Assembly: GCF_018863235.1 (NCBI RefSeq)
Contig: NZ_JAHKRS010000005.1
Coordinates: 62,001 to 126,000 of the forward strand
Direction of reading: 5' to 3'
Source of the DNA: Pseudomaricurvus albidus
Lineage (GTDB): Bacteria; Pseudomonadota; Gammaproteobacteria; Pseudomonadales; Cellvibrionaceae
DNA: 64,000 bases
A program made the translations under genes and the position numbers. Of the stretch, positions 54,489 through 63,757 are shown piece by piece. The notes under the pieces are model-generated. The model worked only from the letters and a program-made list of their open reading frames with translations. It did no database searches and was not told the DNA's origin. Positions within the stretch are counted from its first letter, which is position 1, and each line of letters begins with the position of its first letter.

Positions 54489-55664
54489 ATGTTTGAGCGG
54501 TTCGAGCCATTACCAACTGATCCAATTCTGGGGCTGTCACTGGCCTATAAACAGGATACTAACCCCCAAAAAGTCGATCTGGGTGTAGGTGTTTATAAAG
54601 ATGAAGCGGGTAATACGCCAGTTCTGGCGAGTGTGACCGCGGCTCAGAGTCGCTGCCATGAATTAGAGACAACCAAGGCCTATGAAGGACCTGCGGGCAA
54701 TGACAGCTTTAATAGCGAAATTACCCAGCTGATTTTCGGTGCAGATTCTGCACAGCTTGAGCGGGTTAAAACGCTGCAAACTCCAGGTGGTTGCGGTGCA
54801 TTGAGAGTGGCGGCTGAATTGATTAATCGGGCTACCCCAGGCGCTACTATTTGGGTAAGTCGGCCTACCTGGGCTAACCACATTCCTCTGTTGAGCAGTG
54901 CCGGTCTTAAAATTAAAGAATACCCCTACTATGATGCGGCAAGTCAGAGCATAGACCGACAAGGCATGCTGGACTGTCTGGCGAAAGTTCCGGCGGGTGA
55001 TCTGGTCTTGTTGCACGGTTGTTGTCACAACCCCTGCGGTACGGATCTGTCTCTGGATGACTGGCAGCAGATCGCCGATCTGGCCAATAAGAATGGCTTC
55101 ACCCCGTTTGTGGATCTGGCTTATCAGGGGTTTGGTGATGGCTTGGAAGAGGACGCGCAGGGACTGCGTCTTCTGGCTGGAGCGGTTCCCGAGTTGGTCG
55201 TGGCGAGCTCCTGTTCGAAAAACTTCGGACTCTACCGCGAGCGTGTTGGAGCCTTGTCCATCATGGGTAATTCTCCAGTTGCAGCGGCCAATACCTTCGG
55301 TCAAATGCAGAGCGTGGCGCGAGGCATCTACTCCATGCCTCCTTCTCACGGCGCTGCACTGGTTGCAACAATCCTGACCGATACGGCACTGCGACAGCAG
55401 TGGGAGGGAGAGGTGGCTGAAATGCGAGTGCGTATTAAGCAGTTGCGTGAAGACCTGTCTGCCGCTCTGGCTCCTTTCGGAGACTTTGGTTTTATCCCAC
55501 AACAGCGGGGAATGTTTTCGTTTTTGGGGCTGAGCGAAGCTCAGGTTGAACGTCTCAAGAACGAGTTCAGTGTGTATATGGTGGGTTCCAGCCGGATCAA
55601 TCTGGCGGGAATCAATCAGCAAAACTTGCCGTATCTGGCGGAGTCCATTGGCAAGGTGCTTTAA
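54489..55664 (+). CDS. Aromatic amino acid aminotransferase (class I)
   Basis: This 391-residue PLP enzyme has the PLP-Lys in SCSKNFGLYRERVGALS, the Asp/Tyr phosphate region in FVDLAYQGFGDGLEED and HGCCHNPCGTD. Overall it is the aspartate/tyrosine aminotransferase family (TyrB/AspC-like, about 395-400 residues). Its assignment as aromatic rests on family resemblance and the neighbouring shikimate kinase; an aspartate specificity is possible. Confidence 0.88.
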   Translation: MFERFEPLPTDPILGLSLAYKQDTNPQKVDLGVGVYKDEAGNTPVLASVTAAQSRCHELETTKAYEGPAGNDSFNSEITQLIFGADSAQLERVKTLQTPGGCGALRVAAELINRATPGATIWVSRPTWANHIPLLSSAGLKIKEYPYYDAASQSIDRQGMLDCLAKVPAGDLVLLHGCCHNPCGTDLSLDDWQQIADLANKNGFTPFVDLAYQGFGDGLEEDAQGLRLLAGAVPELVVASSCSKNFGLYRERVGALSIMGNSPVAAANTFGQMQSVARGIYSMPPSHGAALVATILTDTALRQQWEGEVAEMRVRIKQLREDLSAALAPFGDFGFIPQQRGMFSFLGLSEAQVERLKNEFSVYMVGSSRINLAGINQQNLPYLAESIGKVL

Positions 55665-55775
55665 CAAGCCAGGTGCGCCTTATCTGCATATGAAGACAGT
55701 TGAGTGAAAGACGCTTGGGTCAGGTTGTAAGCAGATTGAAGCCCAAATCGTTTTTATGCTCGCCAGTGACTGGGG

Positions 55776-56168
55776 TTATTGCTTCCCCACTTGGGGAGGC
55801 GCAGTGCGTGGTACCCATTCCCACCATTCGTGCTCGCCTTCCGGTGTATCTTTTTTGGTTTTATAGATATCCCAGGTCACCAGATAATCCGGATTTTCTA
55901 TATCGACACCACTCTCGGGGTTTTTATAGTGCCCGGCAGGTGCGGTAAACCATGGGGTTAGAGTCGGTGGCAGGATAAAGACAGGTTCTTTCTCTTCCTC
56001 TGACACGGTTTTGCCTTGCAGCTTCACTGAAATCCCTTCCTCCTGATCACTGCTGATAATAGTGCCGCACAATTGCGACTGCTTGAGCAGTTCGCCTTCC
56101 AGATCGAAATAGCTGAGCCCAATAAGGCAGGTTTTGTTGATCAGATCGTCGAGATTCATAAAAGACAT
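55776..56168 (-). CDS. Conserved hypothetical protein
   Basis: This is a 130-residue acidic protein, lacking signal or membrane segments. It contains NLDDLINKTCLIGLSYFDLEG, a beta-rich ILPPTLTPWFTAPAGHY segment and a Trp-rich end (EHEWWEWVPRTAPP). It is 107 bases past the DmsBC-fusion gene on the same strand and might be co-transcribed, but it does not resemble a TorD/NarJ-type chaperone. I recognise no domain. Confidence 0.65.
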   Translation of the reverse strand: MSFMNLDDLINKTCLIGLSYFDLEGELLKQSQLCGTIISSDQEEGISVKLQGKTVSEEEKEPVFILPPTLTPWFTAPAGHYKNPESGVDIENPDYLVTWDIYKTKKDTPEGEHEWWEWVPRTAPPQVGKQ

Positions 56169-56275
56169 ATTAAACTGTTGTTGGAAGAGTGGTCAGCGGA
56201 ATTCAATGAAACGCCAGAGGAAAGCATAAAGCGTTAACTGTCGGTGAGGCAGACAGTTAACGCGACTAGCCGCTG

Positions 56276-58285
56276 TCAGTGCAAGTCAGGAACGACACCT
56301 ACCTGAGGCATGTTCGCCAGGCCTATATCACGGGCGTGCTCTTCGAAGCCTTTGTTCTTCCAGAAGAAGGCGCCCGGCATCGTGGTGGGAACCACCAAAA
56401 CATAGAACAGTGCGCGACCAATCAGGCTGGTGAAGACCAGTGTCATGCCTACGAGCCCCCAGACGACCAGCGCCAGCGCTCCGCCAAAGGCACCGGTGAA
56501 GGCGCTTGCTGTCAGAGCCAGTGCGATCAGCAGGTTAATGCTCAACAGTGCGTTCCGGAGAATATAGGTTTTGCCGAAGGTGGTGCACTGAATGTAATGG
56601 GAAGCCGCTCCTTCGTGGCTGGCTTTGGACATATCGCGGTGATGACCAATCAGGCCCAGCCCTTCCAGTGCGATGCCCAGAGTGACCAGTGCACCACCGG
56701 TTGCCAGTGCTGACTGGTAATCGAGACCATTAAACGCCATTGTGCCAACCAATACCCCGCCACCGAGCAGGGCACCCAGCGACAGCAGGCTGCCGACGAA
56801 TGAGGTGCTTACCTGGTAATGATTCCAGAAGGGGCGTGCCTCAATGCGGTAGCAGCGAGTCATGTAGTAAAGTGCAAACAGGGTGAAAGCAATACACACA
56901 TACCCAAACACGGTGGCGATACGGTTGGCTGTACTCACTGCAATCAGGTCGTTGATGTTGCTGCCCACCACTGCGCTGTAGAGGGATTGAAAAACCTCAT
57001 TGGCAGGCAGTGAAAACAGAATGTGCAGGCCTAAAGTACTCATAAATCCGGCTACGCCAAGAATCTCACGGGACATGGGAGAGTGACGGAGGTTGTTAAA
57101 GCCGCGATAAAAACGATGTGGTTTACCCAGATGCATGGCTGACATGAAATTACCGGCAGCGCCGATAGCCAGACAAGTAATCAGCAGTGGGACGTACATG
57201 CTGCTGGCTTTAAACTGGCTCAGAACCGCGATGTTCAGCTGATCGCCTACAAACGTCAGGGCAAAGGCGCCCATGACCGCCTGCATGGCCAGCGTAAACA
57301 GAACCAGCGGATTTTCCCGTGAGCTCAAACGGCCAAAGTTCCAGAATTTCTCTCTCCCTTTCTTCTGGTCCACCATCGGTGTGTAAGTGCCGTCATCTTC
57401 TTTGTGGTACTTGAGAGGCATGGAATCGGTACGTTTCATTTCGTCCGGCATGGAGCGGGTTTGTTGGAAGCGAATGTTCGGATGAGTGATATCCGGGGTC
57501 GGGAACCCGGGAATGGAGGTTTTGGCCTGCTCACGGTTTTCCGGAATGTTCTCAACGACGCCGAAATCCAGCGCGTTACCGACACAGGCCGATACGCAGG
57601 CGGGCTTTAAGCCGACTTCCAGGCGATCTACACACATGTTGCATTTGGAGACCTGGCCTTTGATCGGATCGAGCTGTGGAGCGTTGTAAGGGCAGACCCA
57701 GGTACAGTAGCCACAACCAAAACAGGTCTCTGGGTCCTGCAACACGGCGCCGTACTCCGCATGCTTGGTGTAGGCTCGGGTTGGACAGCCTTTCAGGCAA
57801 ACCGGATTGTCACAGTGGTTACAGGCCATGGAAATGTTCATGCGCTTGTAATCCGGATAGCTGCCACCTTCTACGTAACCTACTGAGCGGAAGGCCAGGT
57901 GCGCTGGGTTCTCGTTTTTCTCACTGCAGGCGGCTTCGCAGGCGTGGCAACCGATACAATTGTCAGCGGTGAAAAAGAAGCCGTGCTGTTTGTTACGGTT
58001 CGGATTGACGCCCACATCCGGGTTTTCATTGATGTACATGGAGCGGTTGGCCGGCAATCCGGTCAGATCCACCAGATCAATTTTCTGTCCGTAACGATTG
58101 GTGTCGTCGACTTTTTTGTCGCTCAGAAAGGCGTAGGGCTGTTCCTGTGTACGGACTTCCCAGTGACTGGCAGTGGCCGCCACTTCAGGTTGTACAACCG
58201 GCTTCATTTCGCGGGGATCAAAAACCTCCACCACGTCTACTGTGTTGGCCGGTTTCAAGGTGCTTTCTTTCAGTTGATCGTTCAT
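56276..58285 (-). CDS. Fused DmsB-like iron-sulfur / DmsC-like membrane anchor protein
   Basis: This 669-residue protein combines two normally separate subunits. Residues about 95-270 carry four [4Fe-4S] motifs: CIGCHACEAACSEKN, CNHCDNPVCLKGCP, CFGCGYCTWVCPYNAP and CNMC...CVSAC. Residues about 330-669 hold about eight membrane helices as in DmsC (for example VLFTLAMQAVMGAFALTFV, VPLLITCLAIGAAGNFMSA, VSTSFVGSLLSLGALLGGG). The first roughly 90 residues are a linker. DmsB passes electrons to the molybdoenzyme and DmsC takes them from quinol. It follows the NasA-like gene with a 15-base gap, so the two form a complex, predicted to face the cytoplasm since neither has a signal peptide. Confidence 0.88.
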   Translation of the reverse strand: MNDQLKESTLKPANTVDVVEVFDPREMKPVVQPEVAATASHWEVRTQEQPYAFLSDKKVDDTNRYGQKIDLVDLTGLPANRSMYINENPDVGVNPNRNKQHGFFFTADNCIGCHACEAACSEKNENPAHLAFRSVGYVEGGSYPDYKRMNISMACNHCDNPVCLKGCPTRAYTKHAEYGAVLQDPETCFGCGYCTWVCPYNAPQLDPIKGQVSKCNMCVDRLEVGLKPACVSACVGNALDFGVVENIPENREQAKTSIPGFPTPDITHPNIRFQQTRSMPDEMKRTDSMPLKYHKEDDGTYTPMVDQKKGREKFWNFGRLSSRENPLVLFTLAMQAVMGAFALTFVGDQLNIAVLSQFKASSMYVPLLITCLAIGAAGNFMSAMHLGKPHRFYRGFNNLRHSPMSREILGVAGFMSTLGLHILFSLPANEVFQSLYSAVVGSNINDLIAVSTANRIATVFGYVCIAFTLFALYYMTRCYRIEARPFWNHYQVSTSFVGSLLSLGALLGGGVLVGTMAFNGLDYQSALATGGALVTLGIALEGLGLIGHHRDMSKASHEGAASHYIQCTTFGKTYILRNALLSINLLIALALTASAFTGAFGGALALVVWGLVGMTLVFTSLIGRALFYVLVVPTTMPGAFFWKNKGFEEHARDIGLANMPQVGVVPDLH

Positions 58286-58300
58286 CTGTTATCCCCCGAA

Positions 58301-60514
58301 TTAAAACGCGCGACGTTCGGCGTTCAGGCGTGCGGCTTCTTGTTGATCTACCTTTTCAATGCGTGCAGAACACTGCTTAAAGGCAGGTTGGCGAGAGTAG
58401 GGATCAAGCAGCCCAAGAGTGAGTCGGTTGACGCAGTCGTGGAAGTGGAATGGAATAAACACTGCGTTGCGAGCCACCCGGTGAGTCAGTTGTACCATCA
58501 CGACGGCATCGCCACGACGAGAGGTCAGGCGCACGTATTCCTGGTGTTTGATGCCCAGCTCTTCGGCGGCGTCGGGGTTCATTTCCATGTAGGGGGTCGG
58601 GCTGAATTTATTACAGTTACCGATCTTGCCAGTACGGGTGCGAGTGTGAAAATGCTCCACCACGCGTCCACTGTTGAGCCAGAAAGGGTATTCATCGCAA
58701 GGCTGCTCGTTGTTGTTAACGAAATCTACGCAGATCAGGTTGGCCTTGCCGTTGGGAGTCTGGAATTTGCCATCGGTGTAGAGGCGAGGGTCACCCTTCA
58801 GGCCATTCTGACCTTTGCGACCTTCTTCGCTGGCGCGATAGGGCCATTGAATACCGCGGGCTTGCTCAATCTTGTCGTAGCTCATGCCGGAAATATCCAG
58901 TGTGCGATCTGTTCCCACTGACAGGGTTTTCATTTCTTCAAAAGCCCCTTCCGGAGTGTCCGGGAAATGGATGATGTGGCCGTTATCAAACCGCTTGGCC
59001 ATTTGGTTGAATATCCAGAAGTCAGGCTTGGAATTGGCGTAGGCTGGCAGTGCATTGCGCACCAGATTTACGCGGCGTTCGGTATTGGTGTGGCAGCCTT
59101 CTTTTTCTGCCCAGACAGACGCAGGAAAGTAAACGTGTGAGTACTGATTGGTTTCCACGTCTTCGTAGCAGTCCTGAACCACCAGGAATTCGAGCTTCTC
59201 CATCGCCTTGCGGATGCGCGGGGTGTTGGGCATGGACGTCATGGGGTTGGTTGCCACCAGCCACAGACCTTTGATTTCACCGGTTTCAATGGCTGGGAAA
59301 ATATCAGTTTCGGTCAGGCCGCGCTGTTTGGGGAAGAACTCAGGATCAATGCCCCAGAAGTCGGCGATTTCCTGGCGGTGCTCTTCTTTTTCCAGTACCC
59401 GGTAGCCGGGCAGTCCCGAGCAGGAAGACCATTCGCGTGTGCCCATGGCATTACATTGCCCGGTGATGGACAGACTGGTGCCGCCCGGAATGCCGATATT
59501 GCCAGTGCACAGGTTCAGGTTGTTGATGTTGGCTACACCATCGGAGCCGTGGGTACTTTGGTTAATGCCCATGGTCCAGATGGACATGGCCGACTTGGCT
59601 TTGGCGTAGAGTCGAGCCACGGTACGGATACGATCTTCATCAATGCCGCATTCATGCTGTGCGTGAATCGGATCGTAGCGCTTGTCGAGCACCAGAGCCT
59701 CTAATTCTGCGAGGTTGTTGGTGTGTGCTTCGAGGTAAGCGCGATCTTCCAGCCCCTCTTTAAAGATCACGTGCAGCATGGAGTTGATCAGTACGCAGTC
59801 AGTTCCCGGTGTAATGGGCAGGTGAATATCAGCAAACTGAGCCAGCATGGTCACCCGTGGGTCGACCACAATTAAAGGGAAGTTACGTTTCTCTTTGGCT
59901 TCTTTTAAGCGCCAGTAGATGATCGGGTGTTGTTCCGGCAAGTTGGAGCCGAAAGCCATCAGGCATTCCGTGTGTTCAAAATCGCCGTAGCAGCCGGGAG
60001 GGCCGTCGGAACCGAAAGAGCGTTTGTAGCCGGAAACAGCCGATGCCATGCACAGAGTGGTGTTGCCGTCATAGTTGTTGGTGCCAATGCAACCGCGAAC
60101 CAGTTTACCCAAGGTGTAGAACTCTTCGGTGAGTAGCTGGCCGGTAGAAATGACCGCGAAAGAATCCCGCCCGTATTTGGTTTGAATTTCTTTAATCTTG
60201 GCGGCGGTATAATCCAGCGCCTGATCCCATTCTGCCGGTTTAAAAGGCTGGTGAAATTTTTCCCGCGTCAGCGGCTGAGTCCCACGTCCGGGAGATTCAA
60301 ACAGCTCATGTTCCAGTAGCCCTTTAATACACAGTTTGCCACGGTTTACATCTGCACCGGCGTGGCCACGGCTGGTGACAACCTTGCCTTCGTCGCTCAG
60401 CCCGATTTCAATGGCACAGCCTGTAGAGCAATAGTTGCATGTGGTGTATTTCCACTCGGCAACCTTCTTTTGAGGGATGGTAATCGGCTTGCGGTTTTTG
60501 CGGCCAAATAACAT
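58301..60514 (-). CDS. Nitrate-reductase-like molybdopterin oxidoreductase
   Basis: This 737-residue protein starts with ATG at 60514. The [4Fe-4S] motif is CNYCSTGCAIEIG (CxxCxxxC) with the fourth Cys in KLCIKG. The Mo-ligand Cys lies in GNTTLCMASAVSGYKRSFGSDGPPGCYGD, which aligns closely with NasA (SRLCMSSSVAGHKRAFGSDTVPGCYED), so it is a NasA/NapA-clade enzyme and not a DMSO reductase by this criterion. It lacks the NasA C-terminal BFD domain and the Tat signal, so it is cytoplasmic. Its electrons should come from the adjacent DmsBC fusion. Nitrate is a likely but unproven substrate. A sigma-54 element at 60645-60660 lies upstream. Confidence 0.88.
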   Translation of the reverse strand: MLFGRKNRKPITIPQKKVAEWKYTTCNYCSTGCAIEIGLSDEGKVVTSRGHAGADVNRGKLCIKGLLEHELFESPGRGTQPLTREKFHQPFKPAEWDQALDYTAAKIKEIQTKYGRDSFAVISTGQLLTEEFYTLGKLVRGCIGTNNYDGNTTLCMASAVSGYKRSFGSDGPPGCYGDFEHTECLMAFGSNLPEQHPIIYWRLKEAKEKRNFPLIVVDPRVTMLAQFADIHLPITPGTDCVLINSMLHVIFKEGLEDRAYLEAHTNNLAELEALVLDKRYDPIHAQHECGIDEDRIRTVARLYAKAKSAMSIWTMGINQSTHGSDGVANINNLNLCTGNIGIPGGTSLSITGQCNAMGTREWSSCSGLPGYRVLEKEEHRQEIADFWGIDPEFFPKQRGLTETDIFPAIETGEIKGLWLVATNPMTSMPNTPRIRKAMEKLEFLVVQDCYEDVETNQYSHVYFPASVWAEKEGCHTNTERRVNLVRNALPAYANSKPDFWIFNQMAKRFDNGHIIHFPDTPEGAFEEMKTLSVGTDRTLDISGMSYDKIEQARGIQWPYRASEEGRKGQNGLKGDPRLYTDGKFQTPNGKANLICVDFVNNNEQPCDEYPFWLNSGRVVEHFHTRTRTGKIGNCNKFSPTPYMEMNPDAAEELGIKHQEYVRLTSRRGDAVVMVQLTHRVARNAVFIPFHFHDCVNRLTLGLLDPYSRQPAFKQCSARIEKVDQQEAARLNAERRAF

Positions 60515-60644
60515 AAATCTACCTGCAGTCTTGTTGATGTTATGAACACATCTCTTATTGCATGGGCTGCTCTCTGAGGCGCCCGCTGAATCACGGTGTC
60601 ACAAGTCAGTGCATCTCCGGGAGTGCTTGCGACGGCAATGGCTT

Positions 60645-60660
60645 TGCAAGTAATGTTCCA
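60645..60660 (-). promoter_or_regulatory. Sigma-54 (-24/-12) promoter of the NasA-like/DmsBC operon
   Basis: On the minus strand it reads TGGAACATTACTTGCA, with GG and GC spaced by 10 bases as in TGGCAC-N5-TTGCA. The predicted transcript starts near 60634, giving a leader of about 120 bases, similar in length to that of nasA. Confidence 0.6.
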
Positions 60661-60721
60661 TCTATCGGCTTTTTGTGTTTTTGTTGCTTTATGTGCCAAA
60701 TTGACGAAATATGGTCTTAAG

Positions 60722-60823
60722 TGGTGCAATTACTGGATTGGTTGGCTGTTAGTTTTATGTGTCTAGTCAATTGTTTGTTTGGGTAATGCACCATAAATGA
60801 GTTTTATGGCTCTGTAGTGGTGC
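60722..60823. promoter_or_regulatory. TGGTGC boxes upstream of the NasA-like operon
   Basis: TGGTGCA lies at 60722-60728, its inverse TGCACCA at 60787-60793 and TGGTGCG at 60818-60824. They are 60-180 bases upstream of the sigma-54 element, the placement expected for an NtrC-class enhancer. The rest of 60515-60954 is non-coding. Confidence 0.5.
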
Positions 60824-60954
60824 GTATTTGGGGTGGCAAGTTGCTAACAGGGAGTGGCATGGCGTGTGAATTTTTGAAAAATTACAGTCATTGGGTCTTT
60901 ATTCGAGCCAGTGGCATTGCTGCCAAGGGGGGGCGCTCGGTGTGGGCTAGCCGT

Positions 60955-63513
60955 TTAAAAGGAGGTTCGTGAATTGGCCAGGTCGATCCGCTCACTCTCC
61001 AGCATCAGGATGGCTTTGTGGGCGGGTATAGGCTTGCTGAAGAAATACCCCTGTGCCAGATCGCAATGGTTGGATTTCAGGAATGACAATTGCTGTGCGG
61101 TCTCTACACCTTCAGCGACAACGGAGAAGTGCAGTTGTTTGGCGAGAAAGATAATGACAGACGAAATCTGCATGTCGCTTTCACTGTCCGGGATGTCCTT
61201 GATAAATTCCTGATCAATTTTCAGGGTATCTACCGGCAGGTTTTTCAGGTAGCTGAGGGATGAGTACCCGGTACCGAAATCATCAATGGCGATTCGCACT
61301 CCCATTTCCTTGATTTTTCTAATCACTTCCAGGCCGGCGCTCATATTTTTCATGAGCAGGGTTTCGGTAATTTCCAGTTCCAGGCGGCTGGGGTTAATGG
61401 GGTACTTTTGCAAACATTCATGCAGAAAGACCAAAAAACTTTCTTTGGTGAAGTGGGTGGAGGATATGTTGACTGCCAGAATGATGTCTGGGTAGTGGGG
61501 TTCCAGAACTTTGAGCTGACGAAAACTGGCTTCGAGCACCCAGTTGTCCAGCATGCTGATAAAACCCATGTTCTCCATGGCGGGGATAAACTCGCTGGGT
61601 GGCAGGATGCCACGGTCCGGGTGGTCCCAGCGAACAAGTGACTCAAACCCCTTGATAATACCGTCCATACTGACTTTGGGTTGTAGATACAGGGTGAACT
61701 CACTCTCTTCAAATCCGCGACGCAACTCGCTTTCCAGAGACAGGTTGTCGTGGGCTTCAGCGGCCATCTTGGCATTAAAGAGACGATGGGAATTGCCGCC
61801 GCTTTGCTTCGCTTTGTACATGGCGATTTCGGCATGTTTCAACAGATCCTCGGGGGTATCTTCGAGTGAGGCTGTGGATATGCCTATACTGCAGCTGATG
61901 ACCAGCGAGGTTTGGTCAATCACCAGAGGTTTCTGTACCAGACCCAGAATCTTTTGACACAGTATTTGTAGTTGCTCAGGGCGTCGTGCTGAACGCAGCA
62001 AGATGGCAAATTCATCGCCTCCCAGTCGTGCGACCAGCCCCAGCGAGTGAATGGCTCCTTTCAGGCGTTTGGCCATCTTCTGCAGGATGACATCACCATA
62101 TTGATGTCCCAGCGAATCATTGATGCGCTTAAAGTTGTCCAGATCCAGAAGCAGGATGGCCACAAGGTTGTCGCGCGGACTTTGCGACAAGTGTTCCAGA
62201 TCGCTCTGAATTTCGTACTGCAACAAGTGTCGGTTGGCCAAACCGGTCAGGGGGTCGAAAAGGGATAATCTTTCAACCTCCTGAGTGCGAATGTCGACTG
62301 TCTTTTCCTGGGCTTCCAGCTGGTATGACAGGGTCGAAAGAGACGCTTCAGCTTCATTCAGTTCTCCGCTCCAGTGATTTCCCTGAAGCTTTCGCAGTTT
62401 TTCGCGCAATAGTTGATATTGCTTTTGTCCCAGCAGGGGCAGCAGAGAGGCGTAATCGTGAAGCCGCTGGCTGAAGCGCTGAAAGGTGAGAAAGATAATC
62501 AGGCTTATGAGCAAAGTCAGGGCGATATAGATTATCGCCAGTAGCATCAGGTGTTGGTGTTGTTGCCAGGCGAGAGGGGATGCATCACTGCGTTGTAATA
62601 GATAGTGGTTGTCGGCATACCCTTCGGGAAAAGTCAGCATTGACCAGATGATTCCTCGGGTGGGGGCAAGCACGCTCGCTTCTTGAGTGCTGACAGGATG
62701 TTGCTGGATGCGTTTCCAAAGAGCCAGATTGGTATCCAGAGGCAGTGGGAGAGAAGAATTGGTGTCTGGCTCGCTGTCAGCTGTTGTCTCTGCGCCTTGA
62801 GGGAACTTGATGTACTGAAATTGCCAGCTTTGTTCTGAGCGCTTTTGGACACGCAGCAAACCAACTGCTTGAGTGCCAGGGATGTCAGTGATCCCGGGAA
62901 ATTCTGAGTCGCTGGTGAAAGTGAGTTGGGCATGAATGTCACGGGCAATGCGAAGTTGTCCGATAGGTTTGCCTTGAATGATGACATCGATTTTCGACAA
63001 TTCGATGCATTCGTCGGCATGACAGTGAATACCACTGTGTAAGCCTTCAGTATCAGGCGTTTGATCGAACCAGGCCTGGTGTCGTTGGAGTATGTCAATA
63101 TCGCCGGCGTTACTGGTGTGAATCCCTTCAGCAGGAGTGTCTGATCTCCATATGGCAGCGAGCAGTCTCAGGTTGGCATGTTCTTGCCACCAGTCTTGCA
63201 ATGTCGCTGCCGGGACAGAGGATGCCCTGCCGCGGTAGTCGACAAATTTCTGAATGGCCGTTTGTGTGGCCTGACGAAACTGTTCTGTAAAGTGATCAAA
63301 CTGATGTTGTTGGTGCTGCAGTGTTTGAATATTCAGCTGTCGAAGGCTGGATTCCTGAGATTTGTGTTGAAGCCAGAGGATGGCACTAAAGACCAGACAA
63401 AGCAGGATAAAAGTAAACAGGGAGGCTTTGAAGGGCCACAGGGAACCGCGGGTATGGACGGCCTTATCCTCCGGTGAGGAAGACAGGCTCGGTATTGGGG
63501 CCGGTTTGTTCAT
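60955..63513 (-). CDS. Membrane GGDEF/EAL c-di-GMP protein
   Basis: This 852-residue protein has a TM segment at about 29-48, a periplasmic region to about 320, a second TM at about 325-345, a coiled-coil linker, then GGDEF and EAL domains. GGDEF is intact (RLGGDEFAILL). The EAL signature reads ESLVRW instead of EALVRW, but ELEITETL, DDFGTGYSSLSYLKNL, KIDQEFI, VAEGVETAQQ and AQGYFFSKP are all present. Both c-di-GMP synthesis and hydrolysis are therefore possible. It senses a periplasmic signal of unknown nature. No operon partner. Confidence 0.92.
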   Translation of the reverse strand: MNKPAPIPSLSSSPEDKAVHTRGSLWPFKASLFTFILLCLVFSAILWLQHKSQESSLRQLNIQTLQHQQHQFDHFTEQFRQATQTAIQKFVDYRGRASSVPAATLQDWWQEHANLRLLAAIWRSDTPAEGIHTSNAGDIDILQRHQAWFDQTPDTEGLHSGIHCHADECIELSKIDVIIQGKPIGQLRIARDIHAQLTFTSDSEFPGITDIPGTQAVGLLRVQKRSEQSWQFQYIKFPQGAETTADSEPDTNSSLPLPLDTNLALWKRIQQHPVSTQEASVLAPTRGIIWSMLTFPEGYADNHYLLQRSDASPLAWQQHQHLMLLAIIYIALTLLISLIIFLTFQRFSQRLHDYASLLPLLGQKQYQLLREKLRKLQGNHWSGELNEAEASLSTLSYQLEAQEKTVDIRTQEVERLSLFDPLTGLANRHLLQYEIQSDLEHLSQSPRDNLVAILLLDLDNFKRINDSLGHQYGDVILQKMAKRLKGAIHSLGLVARLGGDEFAILLRSARRPEQLQILCQKILGLVQKPLVIDQTSLVISCSIGISTASLEDTPEDLLKHAEIAMYKAKQSGGNSHRLFNAKMAAEAHDNLSLESELRRGFEESEFTLYLQPKVSMDGIIKGFESLVRWDHPDRGILPPSEFIPAMENMGFISMLDNWVLEASFRQLKVLEPHYPDIILAVNISSTHFTKESFLVFLHECLQKYPINPSRLELEITETLLMKNMSAGLEVIRKIKEMGVRIAIDDFGTGYSSLSYLKNLPVDTLKIDQEFIKDIPDSESDMQISSVIIFLAKQLHFSVVAEGVETAQQLSFLKSNHCDLAQGYFFSKPIPAHKAILMLESERIDLANSRTSF

Positions 63514-63757
63514 AGTGTCCTTACATTAATCCCTGCACTGATCCAAATAATGCGCGGTGGTTCCTCTCTGGAGGGTGATCACCGCAAATGGTCGATTTGC
63601 GAGGCTTAATTTAAACGTACTTTCTGCCAACTTCATAGCTCATCATAGTGTTGTCTACAAGATCTGGATGAAGTTTGTGCAAGATATAGGGCTTGGGTGT
63701 GAGCCAAGCCACGGTTTTACGGGGCTTTTTACAGGCTATTAATAACAGGCGCTGTAA

